Assembly: GCA_947252915.1 (NCBI GenBank)
Contig: CAMXWI010000004.1
Span: 1 to 14,580, forward strand
DNA from: an uncultured Lactobacillus sp.
GTDB taxonomy: Bacteria; Bacillota; Bacilli; Lactobacillales; Lactobacillaceae
Direction of reading: 5' to 3'
Length of the DNA stretch: 14,580 nt
The notes under the pieces were generated by a model. It saw nothing but the letters and a program-made list of their open reading frames with translations. It did not search any database and was not told the DNA's origin. The translations under genes were made by a program, and so were the position numbers. How positions within the stretch are numbered: the stretch's first letter is position 1; each line of letters starts with the position of its first letter. Of the stretch, positions 14,027-14,580 are shown one piece after another.

Positions 14027-14580
14027 ATAGCTCCAAAGACTTGCGCTTGATCTTGGAGAGTTGTTGCCTTGATATCAACGTTTGCTAACCCTTCCGGGAG
14101 AAAGTGTTGAACAGCAGATTTAATTTGATGAATGAAAAAATCACCCTGTTGACTAACTGCACCGCCGATTAAAATTTTGGCTGGATCCAGGATTAAACAG
14201 ATTTGCGCTAGCTGTTTACCGAGCTGTCGACACCAATGTTGAATAATTTCGACAAATTGTGACTGACCATCGCGCGCCCGTTGAAAGGCTTCCGGAACTG
14301 AAACGTTGATCGATTCAAGACTGTGTTGCAAAGCCAGGGTAGAAGCTTGACTTTCAAAACACTCTTTTGATTCTGGATCATAGTTAAGGTAGCCAACAGA
14401 ATTCGCAAGGCCGTGTGCACCTCTGGATAAATGTCCGTTGTGATAGAAGGCACCACCAATGCCGGTTCCTAAAGCAATGCAGTACACGGATTGATCTGCG
14501 TGAACGTGACCGCATAGGATTTCACCCATTAGGGCCGCATCAACATCATTCATCACCTGAACTGGTACTTGCGCAGCCTT
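14008..14580 (-). CDS. ROK-family sugar kinase-like protein (5' end outside window)
   Basis: The last 190 residues are visible; the frame continues past the right edge, so the GTG at 14556 is internal and not the start. VMNDVDAA near the visible N-terminus holds the catalytic Asp of ROK kinases, ALGTGIGGAF is the phosphate/ATP loop motif, and PAKILIGGAVS is the C-terminal ATP-site motif. The remaining C-terminal length is normal. Oddly, the ExGH sugar-binding motif reads as NSVGY (no Glu, Tyr for His), and the cysteine-rich zinc motif that normally follows is absent (ECFESQAST instead). A cytoplasmic sugar or amino-sugar kinase for the downstream isomerase-symporter operon fits best. A ROK-type regulator is less likely but cannot be excluded because the N-terminus is missing. 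Confidence 0.85.
   Translation of the reverse strand, partial: KAAQVPVQVMNDVDAALMGEILCGHVHADQSVYCIALGTGIGGAFYHNGHLSRGAHGLANSVGYLNYDPESKECFESQASTLALQHSLESINVSVPEAFQRARDGQSQFVEIIQHWCRQLGKQLAQICLILDPAKILIGGAVSQQGDFFIHQIKSAVQHFLPEGLANVDIKATTLQDQAQVFGAISPFFL

Overview
The window looks like the chromosome of a low-to-moderate GC Firmicute, most likely a member of the Lactobacillaceae. The grounds are strong AGGAGG-type ribosome binding sites, a YjeM-type amino acid permease, an EIIBCA sucrose phosphotransferase protein with a GH32 hydrolase, a soluble single-subunit fumarate reductase, a NapA-type Na+/H+ antiporter, and a cre-like box. The species is an inference. No tRNA, rRNA, CRISPR array, transposase or phage gene was seen.

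Layout. (1) 1-889, minus: the 3'-truncated part of a membrane-anchored class A beta-lactamase-like serine hydrolase that begins at TTG. (2) 1089-2752, plus: a YjeM-family permease whose promoter sits inside nested inverted repeats, followed 8 bp later by a 54-residue orphan ORF. (3) 2730-3350, minus: an unrecognised 206-residue protein converging on that orphan ORF. (4) 3425-8150: a sucrose module, with scrB (minus) divergent from a zinc alcohol dehydrogenase gene (plus), then scrA (plus) behind its own promoter and operator repeats. (5) 8151-8414: a hairpin-rich spacer bounded by two terminators. (6) 8415-10368, plus: a cyclophilin gene and a fumarate reductase gene, closely coupled and closed by a terminator. 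(7) 10434-14580, minus: a ROK-family protein (N-terminus outside the window), then a terminator-containing leader, a sugar-phosphate isomerase-like TIM barrel, NapA, and a Na+/solute symporter.

How the genes work together. The sucrose part is a standard import-and-phosphorylate, then hydrolyse pair. The right-hand cluster looks like a Na+-driven carbohydrate uptake and catabolism unit: the symporter brings in substrate with Na+, NapA expels the Na+, and the isomerase-like enzyme and ROK protein would process the sugar. The substrate cannot be fixed from the window; sialic acid or an amino sugar is a guess. A good cre box over the putative promoter implies carbon catabolite control. The alcohol dehydrogenase and fumarate reductase are both plausible sinks for reduced cofactor in a fermenting cell.

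Most notable points: the symporter has no ATG, GTG or TTG start that keeps its first membrane helix, and the best fit is an ATT start overlapping the napA stop; an intrinsic terminator lies in the leader of the isomerase-napA-symporter operon; the yjeM promoter sits within nested dyads; and the ROK protein lacks its usual sugar- and zinc-binding residues. No clearly new multi-gene defence or mobile system was found.
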